Part shown: positions 38,085 to 51,062 of the stretch, piece by piece
Position numbering within the stretch: the first letter of the stretch is position 1
Layout: each line of letters starts with the position of its first letter
NCBI RefSeq assembly: GCF_032854445.1
Contig: NC_088300.1
Span: 37,660,458-37,724,457 of the forward strand
Length of the DNA: 64,000 bases
Direction of reading: 5' to 3'
Origin: Liolophura sinensis
Lineage: Eukaryota; Mollusca; Polyplacophora; Chitonida; Chitonidae
Position numbers and translations under genes: made by a program
Notes under the pieces: model-generated
What the model saw: the letters and a program-made list of their open reading frames with translations, nothing else
What the model was told of the DNA's origin: nothing
Databases searched by the model: none

Positions 38085-38279
38085 ATGGATATGGTCTTAT
38101 TTTTATTGCTGGGCATTTCAGCATTCGTGAATAAGTTTCCACACGTCATAATTTATAACCGATTATACAGTAGAGAGGCTATACATTCTCGAAGAAAGTA
38201 CAAGGTGGAGGACGGGGATGACGAGGTTGCCATGCCCACAGCCAAGGTTTCATCAGTGGTCGGTAATCAGCTAACCTGA
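38085..38279 (+). CDS. Weak candidate: small secreted-peptide-like open frame
   Basis: An ATG-initiated frame of 64 codons begins with a signal-peptide-like core (VLFLLLGISAFV) and contains a basic SRRKYK site that could be a convertase site, followed by an acidic EDGDDE stretch. No homologue is recognised. No splice signals, TATA box or poly(A) signal were tied to it, and frames of this length arise by chance. It is included only because of its leader-like start. Confidence 0.12.
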   Translation: MDMVLFLLLGISAFVNKFPHVIIYNRLYSREAIHSRRKYKVEDGDDEVAMPTAKVSSVVGNQLT

Positions 38280-41200
38280 CGGCACGGACCAGGTGATGCA
38301 CGTGTCACAAGCGGCAAGATGCTGTCAACATGCCTTATACGACAGGTCGACAGAGACAGAAATAGCCAAGCTGGCTACAGGCTCAGGTATAGTCCCAAGA
38401 TAAGCGCGAGTCGGTCCATGATGGGGTAAGGTAGAAGACATCCTCAACAACATGGTCATTTGCACCTGTACAAAGGGTGGCGTTTACAAGGTCGACGAAC
38501 GATGGCCTGGCTGGACAATAGACAGCTGACACAAAGATGATGACACATTATACGCAGCCCCTTTGTGACCATGTGCCAGGTGTGATTAACAGGGTGTCAT
38601 ATCGTAGCCTGGGACGGCCTCCCCGCCCCAATCACCTGCCTCAATATACAACGACAATAATTTACCCCCCCCTGAAATAAAAACACCACAGTCCCTCATG
38701 CCTCTTCCGCTCAGCAGTAATTTGTAACCTCGTTATTACTCCTTTTTCTTTTTTGTTTTCTTTAAACTCGGCAATTGAGTACGTATACATCATCAAGTGG
38801 ACGCACTTTTGGACACATCATGCGGTCGACTTGCGGTCAAGATGCATATATATATGAACATGTCAACAGCCAAGGCAACCTAGATTGGACAATTATTTGA
38901 TCATAGCGATCGATATGAAATCGTTAGGAACCCAGTGGCGTGTTCATTTGGTCATCAACGCAACCAGTCCATCGATGCGGCGAAAAAACACTGTTTATAC
39001 ATTCTAAGTTACTGGTGTGGAAAGTTAGTGTTTATGGAGCACGAAGCGGATCGCGGTCCACACTGCGCTCTGGTAGCTAGGCGGCCGGAGAGTTGACAGG
39101 CAATTTCTCATATCACAATGCTCATTCCCAACGATACTTTTCATGTTGTGGAAATTAAAATCGTTTTCAAAAAGACAAATATAAAGCATACATAACAAAC
39201 ACGGCAATAGACGAAAAAGTCAAATTGCTAAATTTGGCAACATGTTAAATGTTAATTATAACTACACAGTGATGACAGGATTAAGGCATTTCGACCTATT
39301 ATCTCTTTGATATACCAAACATTGTAAGTGAAATTTTGATGCTGGACTATATAGGCAGCAGTGCAGGGCTCTACGTAATACTGTGCTGTCTAACTGGCCT
39401 ACAATAAGTCAGTACCCCGAGGTATTAAGTCGGGGCCTCCAGGTGATATTAATCCGAAGCCTTGAGGGCATACTATAAATCAGAGCATGTCGGAGCCGCG
39501 AGGCATTAAGCCTAGAAAATTCAACCGATTTCAAAAAATTGGTGTCACTAAAGGGAAGGCAGTGATTGGTGACTTATGCCGCGTCCCAGATTATGTTGGA
39601 CCCTAAACCATATAGCTCATTCAGTAAAACGCTTTGAGGTTAGATTATTGTCTAAATCCGGCTTCTGATGGTAAGCACTATAGCTGTTCAATCCTCGCAC
39701 AGCTGAGCTGGGAAATTCGATCACAAGAGCGTTTAACCCAAATTAATTGACACATTATTCATCCGAGACAACCACTTACCACTTGCCGTCTCATTTATGC
39801 AGCGGTCGATTGGGATTTTGCTGCGGCACTAAACTCCAAGTGGCAATTTAAACCTGTCGACTTTCTCGTGCAACGTGTCGTAAACATCTAGACCACGCTT
39901 CCTCGTGCTGTCCGCTCTTACAGAGACTTTGCCACAAATCCAAAACGCAAGCTTAAACATATTTCAAAACATGCAATGCTGGATGCAATGATGTCGTGAT
40001 ATCCTTTTAATTCCGTAGTTTTTTTCTGCTGTTCAATATAACATTGTTTGGCAAATTTCTTTCTACTGGTATTTATTAAACCCAAATTTCGGAGATTTTT
40101 TCGGACATGTAGGAATTTTCAAAGAACTAAAGCAATGCATCCATTTTACGTTGTACGGAGAATGATGAAAATAACTTCCGGTTTCTGAAGTAAGATACTA
40201 CAGATCACATTTACAAAGTTGACGAGTAGCCTCTGTTTTGCTTTGAAAAGTTATTTAGTGCCGATAGCTCCGAGGCAAGTTAGGAGAAATTTGATTTACA
40301 AAGTTTAGTGAAAGTAGAGTCTCTGTATTTCTATATGGCGAGTTATTTAGCGTGCACGAGCAGATTAGTTAACGCTGTCTCATATATACTCACATTACAT
40401 TGCTGGTAGAGTTGCAGGTATTATATATGTGTTGTGCGATATTGTATTGGCAGATCCGGTGGATGATGTAGTTACTGTAGTGTACAAAGGAGATCTCTGA
40501 CGATCGGCTCGACCTTCCCATTGTGTGCACAGATAGCAGCTGTACCATGTGTTCGCGCTGAACTGAGGCCAGCAAAGGTCAGATCTTGATTTTCTACTGC
40601 TGTCAAAGTTTGTCTGCACCAGTATTTGTTACACAATACACGTGGTATCAGACAGCTGACTATAACAGATGCTTTGACACGGACCAATTCAAGGAATAGT
40701 CCAAGACAGTGTACTCTAAAAAAGCAAATGTGTACCGATTTGTACACACTCTGGATGTACACAAAATTTGCATCACAGGTACATAATTTGGTACGCATAT
40801 GAGAGTACCAATAGTACCAGTGAGAGTGGTACACCTTGCTCGGCGATTAATCCATCAGAAGTGACGACCAACCTCCTAACGAGTCACGACAACTCATGTG
40901 GACCTCAGTTAATGGAGGGGTATTGTCGTTTGAGACAAGAAAACATTAATAGGGTACCGTGTAGTAAACACTGTAGTAAACAAATCTGCCAGCTATACCT
41001 GCTAGTGTGACGTGCAAGCTGCAGAAAGGTGAAGTGGGCATTTCAGGATTGCGCAGTACGCCTAGGCAGAAGCTGCCGACTCACTACCAACGCCCCATTG
41101 GCTTTTGGAGCTGCTTCTTGGGAGTTCTCATTTCTCTGTCTTTCTCCCTGTCTCTCTTTCGTTTGTGTGTGTGTCTGTGTGTGTGTGTGTTTGTTTTTGG

Positions 41201-44200
41201 TTTTTTTTTTCGTTAACGAGAGAACACCTCGCTTCGTCTTTAAAACCTAACAGTATTTCTAGGAAACATGTACTTGTGGATTGCAATGAAAAAAACGCGG
41301 AGAAAATCGCTCTATACCAAACAGTTGTTCATCAGGGAAAAGCATTCGCGAGTATTTCTGAATTTAATTTTACTCTACTGTTGTCAGAAATATAATGATA
41401 CAAACAAGTCAAAATCACTGTGGCCATGTGCAGATTATATCTTGGTTTGATCGGGAAAATCAGGAGAAAAATCGGTCAGCTAATGGGGTAACTTTCAGGT
41501 AAAAGATACATGTTATATTGCCAACCGTATAGCATTCGGATAGTTCACTCTTGTGTAGAAGATAAAGTGTGATGTTAACCATCCATTTAAAACTGATTTG
41601 TCTGCACGCTTAACAAATATCAGTCACTTTTGTAAAATAAATTACGCAATGTGCATCGGGCGTGTTAAATGAGCCGATAATTTTAAAAGGGGGTAGAGGG
41701 TGGGGATGAGGTGGTCTTTGGTTCTTAACTACTATCTCCGGCACTCTTTATCGCGCTTCAAGATGTGAAGTGTCACATATAACGGCCGCTTCTGCCCTTA
41801 CCACTAATCAGCCCATTTGGTCCGGTTTCTTTCAGACCTTAAAATAACACCAGAAAATCTCATTACGTTCCTAATAAAGTGTGCGGAACAAAGATCAGAC
41901 TGGCCCATCTTTCCATACTGCCATAATTCCTATTTCCCGCCTTAAACACACAATTACTTCAGGCTTGGAAGAACAGCTTGATTACCGTGAACACCGGCTG
42001 ATCCGTAACAGTATTGTTAGGACTAGGCGGGGGATATTGAGCGCACGTGGCCTGTTCAATGCCAGTCCGGTAGGGTGTATCCTGGAAGAACCCACAGACA
42101 ACAGGGCTTATCTCCCACTTCACATCTCATCATACTTCCTCTGTCGTTATATAACCCACTTCCTTTCTGTCCACTTTCCTGCAAGAGACAACGGCTTGGG
42201 TCTCTTAAAGGGAAAGGGCACTTCGAACCAGACCCTTTAGTTTGACCGTCTCTGATTGCTATATGTCATCGGGTAGCTCCCCCAAGGCAGGTTTTGCATG
42301 CCATCAAATGGCCGGACGTCGGATGTCAAGGAAAGTTCGGTGTCAAACCTGCTCTGAAGGCACAGGTGTTATCTGTATATATTTTGATCGGCATCTTGAG
42401 TTTAACTGGATGACTGTAAAGCAAGGCAACTGGCAAAAAAGGTACAAAATGCATACGATTCAATGTTAAGTAAATCACCGATCGGTCTTCTTTACGCTAG
42501 CATATAAGGTGACAGTAATTTACATGTCTGCCCACATATGTATGAGCTAAGTGACCAATGGAATTTGCCCGCTGGGTTAAAATTTACATAATGAGCCATC
42601 CACACCGATGTGGTAAAGGGCCAGGCGGCTAATATTCATGGTGAGAGTATAGGGAACAATGGCGTTGTTGGAAAATCAAGTATTTACAACAAAAAAGTCA
42701 AAGAATTAGACTTTTAGATACTTGTTTCTTACATATTAAAAGATTATTATCTCTGCGTTACCGATAAGATCACGTGGCTCCCCATAAACATGAAAGCAGA
42801 AAGTCTCCCACGGTGATGAAAATCATATCTTAGCTCTACAACAATGCAGGTTTAAAGATAGACAACATCAGTTCACATACAGAAAGACACGCAAACTTTT
42901 CATTTAAGCCACAGTGTACAGAGAATATTTTTTTCAGTTCACAAGATATACTGGCTTTGCTCAAGACGGTGGTTAACATCGTTCATCGAGGGCTCCATGC
43001 AAGCGATGGATTTTTAGCACAACGTCATGATGTGAGCATGGAATAAAGTGTAAAAGGAAGTCAGCTGCCTTAATCAGGTGGCCAATTCTACAAAGCTGTA
43101 AAAAATTGAAATTCAGGTTTAGACCTTATTGTTAGAGTCCTAGAATAAAATCTTAAAATAAATTTGTTCAAATTTCAACTAACAAGACCAAAACACATGC
43201 ATTGTGACGAGGTTTTAAATTTTGCCGATTTAAGTCAGAAATGACTTTGTGGAATTCCGCGCCTGTTGAGCTGTTCCGAGTGGCTATAAGCCACACCTGT
43301 CGATAGCCCTTGTTGAGGCAGACAGGTTGCCATTTTACGCTGTATTGTCTGGGCAGATGCAGATGCTGTCGAAGGACTTTTATGTTGCGGGAGTGAAATG
43401 ATGAGGTTGGAGAGAGTATTGATGACAGTGAAGAAATGGCGGGATTACATGGCGGGATAAGCGGACAGGTGGCACGGTACACCACCCCACCCCCACCCAT
43501 CATATCCCACATCCGATGCCCACCCTAATCCCGGTCACCATCACACGTTAATTCACCCAAGGGTCAAAAGTCACTGTAAAAGTCTGTCCACCAAATCTCT
43601 TTTATAAAACCACTGATACGTGAATTTCAAAAAGATGATGCGCGCTAGCTGATTCCAGGTGAGGAAAATCAAGACACAAATTATTGAAAGCAATATGCAG
43701 GAATTGACTGATCAATAATTAGAAACATAATGTGTAAAGGCATCAGAAAGAACTTTTATCTCTTGTAACATTAGCTTGCATTTCGCATTTTCTTCAAAGT
43801 ACAAATCTCTTCTATATGGGTTATGCTAGTAAAATCCCAACCGATTTAAAAATATTTGTTTAAATTTCGGTAACACATAGGCCGTGTGCTGAAAATGGTT
43901 AAATAACCTAAGAGTATTAAAATACGACGATGACACGTATCGATAGCTACCTGTCTGATCGTCTGGCTCTCTATATTGCATCATAAAACACGCTCATATT
44001 GTCCAGCATAACGATAGCAATAGCACGATTACGATATAGCCTGTAGCATGCAAAGATTTGTTTTTAATATACGTATATTTTTTTTAGATATTGGTGTGAT
44101 GACACCCGCATGTATACATACACATAATATGTGTTTCTTGCATAGCCCACTAGCAGCGACCTTCTTAGTTAAAATGTTCACAAAAGATTAACCGTAGAGC

Positions 44201-46199
44201 ATCCATAGCCCTTCTATTTTTAAAAATTTAACTAACTGATAACTTTGTCGCAAATCTCTGTTGTGCTTTTTATGAATATTTCATGGACATTTGTTTCGCA
44301 TGCCAGTGGGTTAGTTGTACCTGCTTGTTCGAACTGTGACGGCCATATTAAACACACGTTATTTACATAAAGAGTGATCTGTAACTCAGATCGTGGTCTT
44401 AGTAATTAAAAAAAACATATACATTGTGCAAAAATCACCCATCATTAGGTTTATCTGTGTACACCATCCTACTGACATATATCCGTATGAGCTACAACAT
44501 GTAATCAGGTACATACATATGTGTATTTGCAAGCCCAATTCGCGATGAATGAAATGGGGGACTTCATGGAAAGCTGGAAAATACAGGGGTTAACCGCAGT
44601 ACATGAACAATAAATTTCAAATTGTTTGCTGGATACAGCCACTGTGTCTATATAAGTGTCAGTCTAACATTTGCATACAAATATACCAAAAAGAACGTAC
44701 AGGATCATTGGTGGCAATTAGGCACAATTGGGCAAAGATCAAACTCTAACTGGAGTTAGAACTAAGGGGATTCAAAGTTCCAAATCTATACAAAATTGCT
44801 TTTAATTCTTACTTTAAACGTTAGAAAAGTAGGATAGAACATCTTGTATATATACATTGCGGGTGGTCCTCCTAGCTCACAATCCAGTTGGCAATTTGCA
44901 AAATTTATTAGTTGGCTATTTCCTCAAACCTTGCATCTGTGTTGCATGTCGAAACCATATATAACGTAAAGTACTTTGGATAACGTTACTTGCCTCGACA
45001 TAAAGTTGAATATGTGACACACTTCGTATATTATATCATATAATCATTACAGGTATAAATGGGGATATTCTGATGTTCTGTAAAACCGATGACACATAAA
45101 TTAATGTTTTCAGTCAAGGTATAATCTCACACGTGCTTGTTAGTACGGGAGAACATGGTCGACTCTTGGGCCACGCCTCATGTGCTGCCGGTGGCGAGTT
45201 CCGCTCTCGGGACGTGCAGAAATTACAGAACTATTGATCAGCACAACTGCATGCTACTTGACGGCTAGGCAACAAAATAAATCCATCAATAATAGACGCA
45301 AAACTGTAGCAGCCGTAACGCAAGTAGTCCCAGACAAAAACCAGTTAACCGCGTGCTAGCTTGGCTTTTTTTTTTTTTTGAAGCACAACAAACCAGATAG
45401 AGTCGGGTTGCCGAGGCACATGGGTTTGGTCAGCGTTTGGTTCACGTCCCGTTCGTGTTCTCGCGGGAAAATACTGACCACTTACCGCACGATCACCCTG
45501 CTGTGAACATGCCCACATCGGAGATTAACCGCGGACTCGAATTATCCCATCTGACCGAACATTGTGTCTTACCAACAATGGACGTGCAACAGACAATACT
45601 GAATGACAGACACTTCTCACGTTCCCCCAAAGCACTGGTTTACATTAAATTTCGATCCATTTCTTATCATGAAATTTAAATAACCGTTAAAATTTGATAT
45701 GCATGTTTTGAACATGTGATAGATTGAAATGGCTTTGTCTGCGTGAATTGTTTCAGTTTAACCGAAATGCAACTCCCCGAGGCAATGTTTACTCATCAGC
45801 TATCACAGAGGGGTTGAGAAACTTCTATACACTCGACTACCTACTCTAATCTCTGAGTTCAGAAATTCAGGATTCAAGTTTTCAAAATCAGCAGGGTACT
45901 AATAGCTATATAATTAAGAAAACTAAGCTTTTTTTTCTAAAATATATTATCACTTTTGCGAAAGTTGTTAAAAATCAATCTGACGGTGTATAGCTTTCCC
46001 ATTATGGTGTGGAGTTAGACTGGACTGAGTTAGACTGGGCTACTACCGTCCATCCCTTTAACAGACCTGTAATTAGTCGACTCACCAATATATATATAAT
46101 TCAGTCGATTATTATGTTCGGCTTTTACCTAAATGGTGAGTCTTTTAATTCATTTTCCAATAATATACATTGTTATTTTTGATGGAGTAAAGGGGTACG
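38280..46199. other. Gene-free intergenic DNA
   Basis: About 8 kb without a supported gene. A GT-rich run lies at 41164-41191 followed by a T run at about 41201-41210. The open frames at 41.0-41.4 kb are low-complexity products of these. Degenerate AGTCGGGGCC / GAGGTATTAAG copies occur around 39.41-39.51 kb. Confidence 0.5.
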
Positions 46200-46212
46200 T
46201 CAAGTTTATAGT

Positions 46213-46241
46213 GAGTGAGTGAGTGCTTGGGGTTTAACGTC
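46213..46241 (-). repeat. 29-bp SINE tail remnant with 13-bp target duplication
   Basis: GAGTGAGTGAGTGCTTGGGG then TTTAACGTC resembles, reversed, the 3' end of a common mollusc SINE. It is flanked by TCAAGTTTATAGT at 46200-46212 and 46242-46254. It may be an extremely 5'-truncated insertion. Confidence 0.7.
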
Positions 46242-46399
46242 TCAAGTTTATAGTAACACTGCCCAGTCTGGGAATTGCTTTGAACGGAACACTTTTCGAA
46301 AGGATACTCAGCGAATCTGTTCCAAAAAAAGAAACGACAAAATATGTTTTTCAACACATTTATACTTCTATAATGTTTAACTTAGACGATCACACTCAG

Positions 46400-46510
46400 T
46401 CTTATGGGTAGAGAAAACCGAAATGTGCACGGAGGATAAACTATCGATATTTGGCAAGTGACTGACGAAACGTTTTACGTGTGAGGTACAAATGTACACG
46501 TAATATTGGT
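46400..46510. repeat. Degenerate fragment of the second SINE family
   Basis: CGGAGGATAAAC, TTGGCAAGTGACTGACGAAA and GTGTGAGGTAC parallel the element at 26.42-26.52 kb (TGGCAAGTTACTGACGAACT). Boundaries are unclear. Confidence 0.5.
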
Positions 46511-48290
46511 AGATGAAAATTAGTTTTCAAAGAATGTTGAACTTAAACAAGCGGCAACCCGCGCGTCGCCAGTCGCTTTTTGTCACTACAAGGTTCCACG
46601 GATACTGAGAGCGGGAAAATCCAGAAATTTCCTTCTCTAGCTTGGCTGATTTGTATGCATAAAGCCATCCAAAGCTACATAGGCCTACCCTGAATTACGT
46701 TTCATGACCGCTGGTACGAATCATTCTGACGTAGGCTACTTGTTTATAACTTCGAATTTGCTTTAAATCTCACGAGAGTATGGTCACCGTTAGATCTGAG
46801 CTCTATTTCATTCTCCCCAGTTTAACTATCAGAGGTACATACATCTGTGGTCTTATTCTTCCATTTGGTAACTTGGTGTTCTCGAGTGTGTTGTTCTCAA
46901 CTTCTAAAATTTCTCTTACCATATATAGTTATTTGTTAATACTAAATCGCCACCTGGTGCATTGACAGCAAGCCAAATGCATCGCCTACCGCCATCTTTG
47001 ATTTTAGTCGGCCACACTCGGCATCTGGAAAATATAAAACCCCTTTGAACATTTGGATTGAAACCTAGAAGATGTAAACCATTAAACGGGTGATTGACAA
47101 CTTATTTGGAAATTTTATTTTTAATTTTTATTTAAATAGACAACAGGAACTATCAGCAACTATTGTGAGAAAAGAAAATGATCTTAATTTTAGGAAGAGC
47201 AGCCGAGTCCACCATAGCAACGGTGTCATGTGAAAAGAAAATTGTGCGGTTGCCGTCCGAGTTGATGAGTCGGTTACATTTGTGTTAATTGCGGGTCTAT
47301 TGGGCCTATTCCAGCAAACTAGGTGATATAAACTCAGAATTCCTCAAAGATCAAATCTCGTATACAGCTTTGAGACTTTCAGGACAGCGCAGGCTACAGA
47401 CCCAGTTTCAGGTTAGTCAGTCTGGTTATTAATTACAGTAATGTGGAAGCCAAGCAGGGAACATGGCTAACCGGTTTCTCAGCAAGGATATCGTATGATT
47501 TTCATCTGCCAGGGCTCCTAGAACAAGGTACATATTTTTTAAACCGTTCATATGGTTTGTCTGCCTCTTGTCTGATTTGTTTTGAATGTACATATGGCCT
47601 AAACCTGTTGTCCCGTTTACAGCATGGTTTGAATTTCAACCCACAATAGCACAAGGTCCTGCCGGATGGTTATTTATTTATTTGTTCATTTATTTGATTG
47701 GTGTTTTACCTGCTTCATAACTAAACTGCCCAGTCAATGAGACAGCTCTTCATAATAGAAGCCAGGAGATCACCATGCGTATGTCAGACGAAAATCAGCG
47801 AGTTTCATATACTATGCACATATATTATAGATATAAATGTTGGCTTACCCCAAGATTAAAAGATACATGATATATATATATATATACAGAATGAATATCA
47901 TTAAGGAAAAAAGCTTCATACATGACCATTGTAATGAATATTTTACAACTGCTATATGGATGATCTTTGTGTGTAAAATAAATTATTGTCTTTCTCTTGG
48001 TTAGTTGATCTGTATAAGAGTAAGAATGAATCAAAATAAGTCAACCATAAATCTGTTATGACTGACTTGTTGAAGTGCAACTACAGTACAATTACACCAC
48101 TTTATAAATGACACCACTTTATAATAATGGTTTATTGTTATTTACAACAACAAAAATTAAAATAAATATGAACATTTACATATAGCCTTTTACCCTGATA
48201 CAAGTACGCGTGTCAACTGCAGTCGCCATGGACATGCGCATGTTTCTGCTATATCCTACATTGATTTCCCGCTATATGTATGCCTAGGCA
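46511..48290. other. Gene-free intergenic DNA with one SINE scrap
   Basis: At about 47671-47710 a tail-first scrap (TTTATTTGATTGGTGTTTTA) of the main SINE is present, without its core. A (TA)n run lies at about 47870-47886. No gene supported. Confidence 0.5.
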
Positions 48291-48347
48291 TATGTGAATT
48301 TAGGGGGCCTATGTGAATTTAGGGGGCCTATGTGAATTTAGGGGGCC
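48291..48347. repeat. Triplication of a 19-bp unit at a SINE junction
   Basis: TATGTGAATTTAGGGGGCC occurs three times in perfect tandem (48291-48309, 48310-48328, 48329-48347). The last copy runs straight into the SINE head CTCCGTGGCTCA. Confidence 0.95.
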
Positions 48348-48596
48348 TCCGTGGCTCATTTGGTTAGCGCGCTAGCGCAGCGTAATGACCCAGAAGCCTC
48401 TCACCAAGGCGGTCGCTGTGAGTTCGTCCAGCTCATTCCCTACGGCCGTACGTGGGAAAGTCTGCCAACAACCTGCGGATGGTTGTGGGTTTCCCCCGGG
48501 CTGTACCCGGTTTCCTCCCAACATAATGCTGACCGCCGTCATATAAGTGAAATATTCTTGAGTACGGCGTAAAACACCAATCAAACAAATAAATAA
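48341..48596 (+). repeat. Full-length tRNA-derived SINE
   Basis: Head CCTCCGTGGCTCATTTGGTT (box A region), box B-like GTCGCTGTGAGTTCGTCC, core CTGCGGATGGTTGTGGGTTT and ACCGCCGTCATATAAGTGAA, then ATATTCTTGAGTACGGCG and an AAATAAATAAAT tail. A loose target repeat, TATGTGAATTTA upstream and TTATGAATTTA downstream, is present. This copy best defines the family in the window. Confidence 0.92.
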
Positions 48597-48609
48597 ATTT
48601 ATGAATTTA

Positions 48610-50213
48610 CTGTGCACTATAATGACAAACATTAAAGACGCCAGTACTATTTACGTCAAAGCAAATCATCGTTGAGATAATTTTATCTGACTGTTAGACA
48701 TGTGCATGTATAATCTATAAGTGCTTCCCAAAGTGTTTCAAAGGCAGGTGCACAAATCTGGATTGAAAGACAAAGGTAAAGGGAGATAACCCTGCAATAC
48801 TTTTTGTGCGGTTATCTAAAGTGCTTCTCATTCTAGTTTGCGTTGCTGGGATGGAAATTAGCCCCAATTTCAGCCACAGCTTTACCGTCGATCGTACTTA
48901 AGCGTCATTAGTGTATTGTGGATCGTATATGGCAATCACAGCACGTCCGCAAGAGTGCTGTTTGGACAATTATCATAATTTGCTAACTGATATCTATGTA
49001 TATTATAAGCAGATGTTTGTAGCGTCGGATGATATTTTTTTTATATAAAGAGATGAAGACCTATACATACATATTAATTGTAGACGAACAAGCAATTAAT
49101 ATGCAGAATGACTGAAATGTATTGAATGACGAAGAGATAATGTTTTATCACAGGTGATCTTGTATTTATATTTATACCTGAAGTTTAACACATACTCTGA
49201 TTTAGATCTCCATCAAGTTGTCTCACATCATTAACATTTGAATTACCATGGACATCGGCACGTGCTGATGACTACATTTTTTGTTAAACATGCAAATTAG
49301 TGGTATAATAAAAACATTAATTCACTTATTCCACGCGACCTCATAAGCTAATACACACACGCATGCTTTTAATTAAATGGAAATTTTTCCTGTACTCATG
49401 ACATATTCATGTATAATTTTGAGCCATGCGTCGCACATAATAACACCATTTATTGAGCAGCGGAGGTACAGGTGCGCCGTTAACACCTGAGTGAAGCCGT
49501 CCATCACTTGTCTGAACAAATTAAATCCTAATAAATTAAGCTTCGTCACAAAGTCACGTGATCGTCTGCTGATTGGTAAAATATTTCAAACAAACATTTA
49601 CAAATACTAGTATACGTCATAGGGGTCTGTGTTAGGAGAGTTACATCACCTGATGTATAGATCTGAGCATGGGTACCAACTTTAACTTACCGGACGTGAC
49701 ATCTTCATAATGGGAAGTTCAATTTCGTGTCTCTGTTGCAAATGACTATACAGACACCAGGGTAACATCACTCGATATCCCAATGCAGTCAAATCAATCT
49801 GTTAAGTTTAATCGGAACACTGTTGTGGTGATATAATATGCTCTGTTATAACCAAAGACCCTAATACTTTCTCATATTCAAGTATATAGTCTGAATTAAC
49901 AGATAATGTATGTTATATTTGATTAATCTCCTGCAGTAGTAGAAGATATTCTACCACTCCGTTTCCGTTAAATTTTACAAATTTTATTTTAGAGTTGGGA
50001 CAGAAATGATTATGCCCATAGTGATAGTGCTTACAAATCATTTGCAAATGGTCTTGGAAACATGGAATTTAAAGACCACGTACATCGATCGATAGGCCCA
50101 AATCGGTGGACTGATGTTAACCAACTATAAAGGTGATGTCATTAGAATAGGACTGGCCAATGGTGATAGAGATTTGACAATTATCTTATTCAATATTGCA
50201 GAGTCTAGAGAAA
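48610..50213. other. Gene-free intergenic DNA
   Basis: No gene or repeat recognised. AT-rich. Confidence 0.4.
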
Positions 50214-50618
50214 TTTTCCTTTTTTCTTAACTTTTGTAACTTTTTCTTAGGTTTCTCCGTTCTCACCTGGATGAAAAGATTTTCACCTGGGTGGCAACGG
50301 TTTTCACTGTGTGAAAACGCTTTAACCCAGGTGAAAACCTTTTCACCCAGTTGGAAACTCACGTGATGCAAGAAGCCTCATTCTCGTTTCCGTGGCCAGA
50401 ATGATGATGAACTTCAACATGTAAAAACTTAATGACGGAGAAAGGTGTGGATGAGACAAGTCGCGTGGAATTCCACACGACGAGTGTCCCGAAAATTTTA
50501 CCTGTAGTCAAAATTTCATCTTCCATTTTCCTCCATTTTTGGACCAGAACGAGGCATTTGGTATCACGTGAGTTTCCACCTGGGTGAAAAGGTTAGAAAA
50601 GTTAAGAAAAAAGGAAAA
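50214..50618. mobile_element. Palindromic MITE-like element of about 405 bp
   Basis: Perfect 22-bp terminal inverted repeats (TTTTCCTTTTTTCTTAACTT plus TT) lie at 50214-50235 and 50597-50618. Inner arms also match in reverse: CCCAGTTGGAAACTCACGTGAT near 50336 pairs with ATCACGTGAGTTTCCACCTG near 50562. The left arm carries extra tandem CACCTGGGTGAAAA-type units. It has no coding capacity. No convincing target duplication was seen at the edges, so the superfamily is unknown. Confidence 0.8.
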
Positions 50619-50776
50619 CGTCGTACATGGGTCACTGTAGCTGAGGACCCAGAATAACCGAAGATTGCATCATTCAAACTAGAAAAAAAAAACTGTAAGA
50701 GGTAAACATTAACTCTGAGATAGTCATGAAAAAACATCCGGAAACACTCTTGGCCTACAGCTTTAAATTGTATTGG

Positions 50777-51062
50777 GGAATGGAGCGTGGCCGATTGGTT
50801 AATGACCGTGTTTGCATTTCACTCGCTATAACACAATTCGCTGCGGGTTCAACACCGGCCTTGGACAGGGAGTACATACTTTTCTCCACAATTTATACTG
50901 TTCATGTGGCCTGGGTGACAAGAAGTGGTCGATGAGGCAAGTGTGGCTCATTTGTTTTTCACCAATACCGTGTGCACATCTGTATACGTCACCCGTAAAA
51001 CTGTCTGCAATCGTATACCTTGAGAAAACTTGAGTACGGCATTAAACAAAGATCAAATAAAA
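50777..51062 (+). repeat. tRNA-derived SINE with a third type of head
   Basis: Head GTGGCCGATTGGTTAATGAC (box A region) and GCTGCGGGTTCAACACCGG (box B) differ from the main family, but the 3' end ACTTGAGTACGGCATTAAAC with an A-rich tail is shared. Confidence 0.7.

Noticed and set aside
41007-41395. Overlapping open frames rich in Cys, Val and Phe
   Set aside because: They are translations of a GT microsatellite and an adjoining T run.
48341-48440. Possible tRNA gene (box A and box B motifs)
   Set aside because: The acceptor and T arms do not form a cloverleaf, and the sequence continues into a SINE core with a poly(A)-like tail and target duplications.
50186-50371. Minus-strand frame with many Lys and Val residues
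   Set aside because: It lies within the palindromic MITE-like element and reflects its internal repeats.
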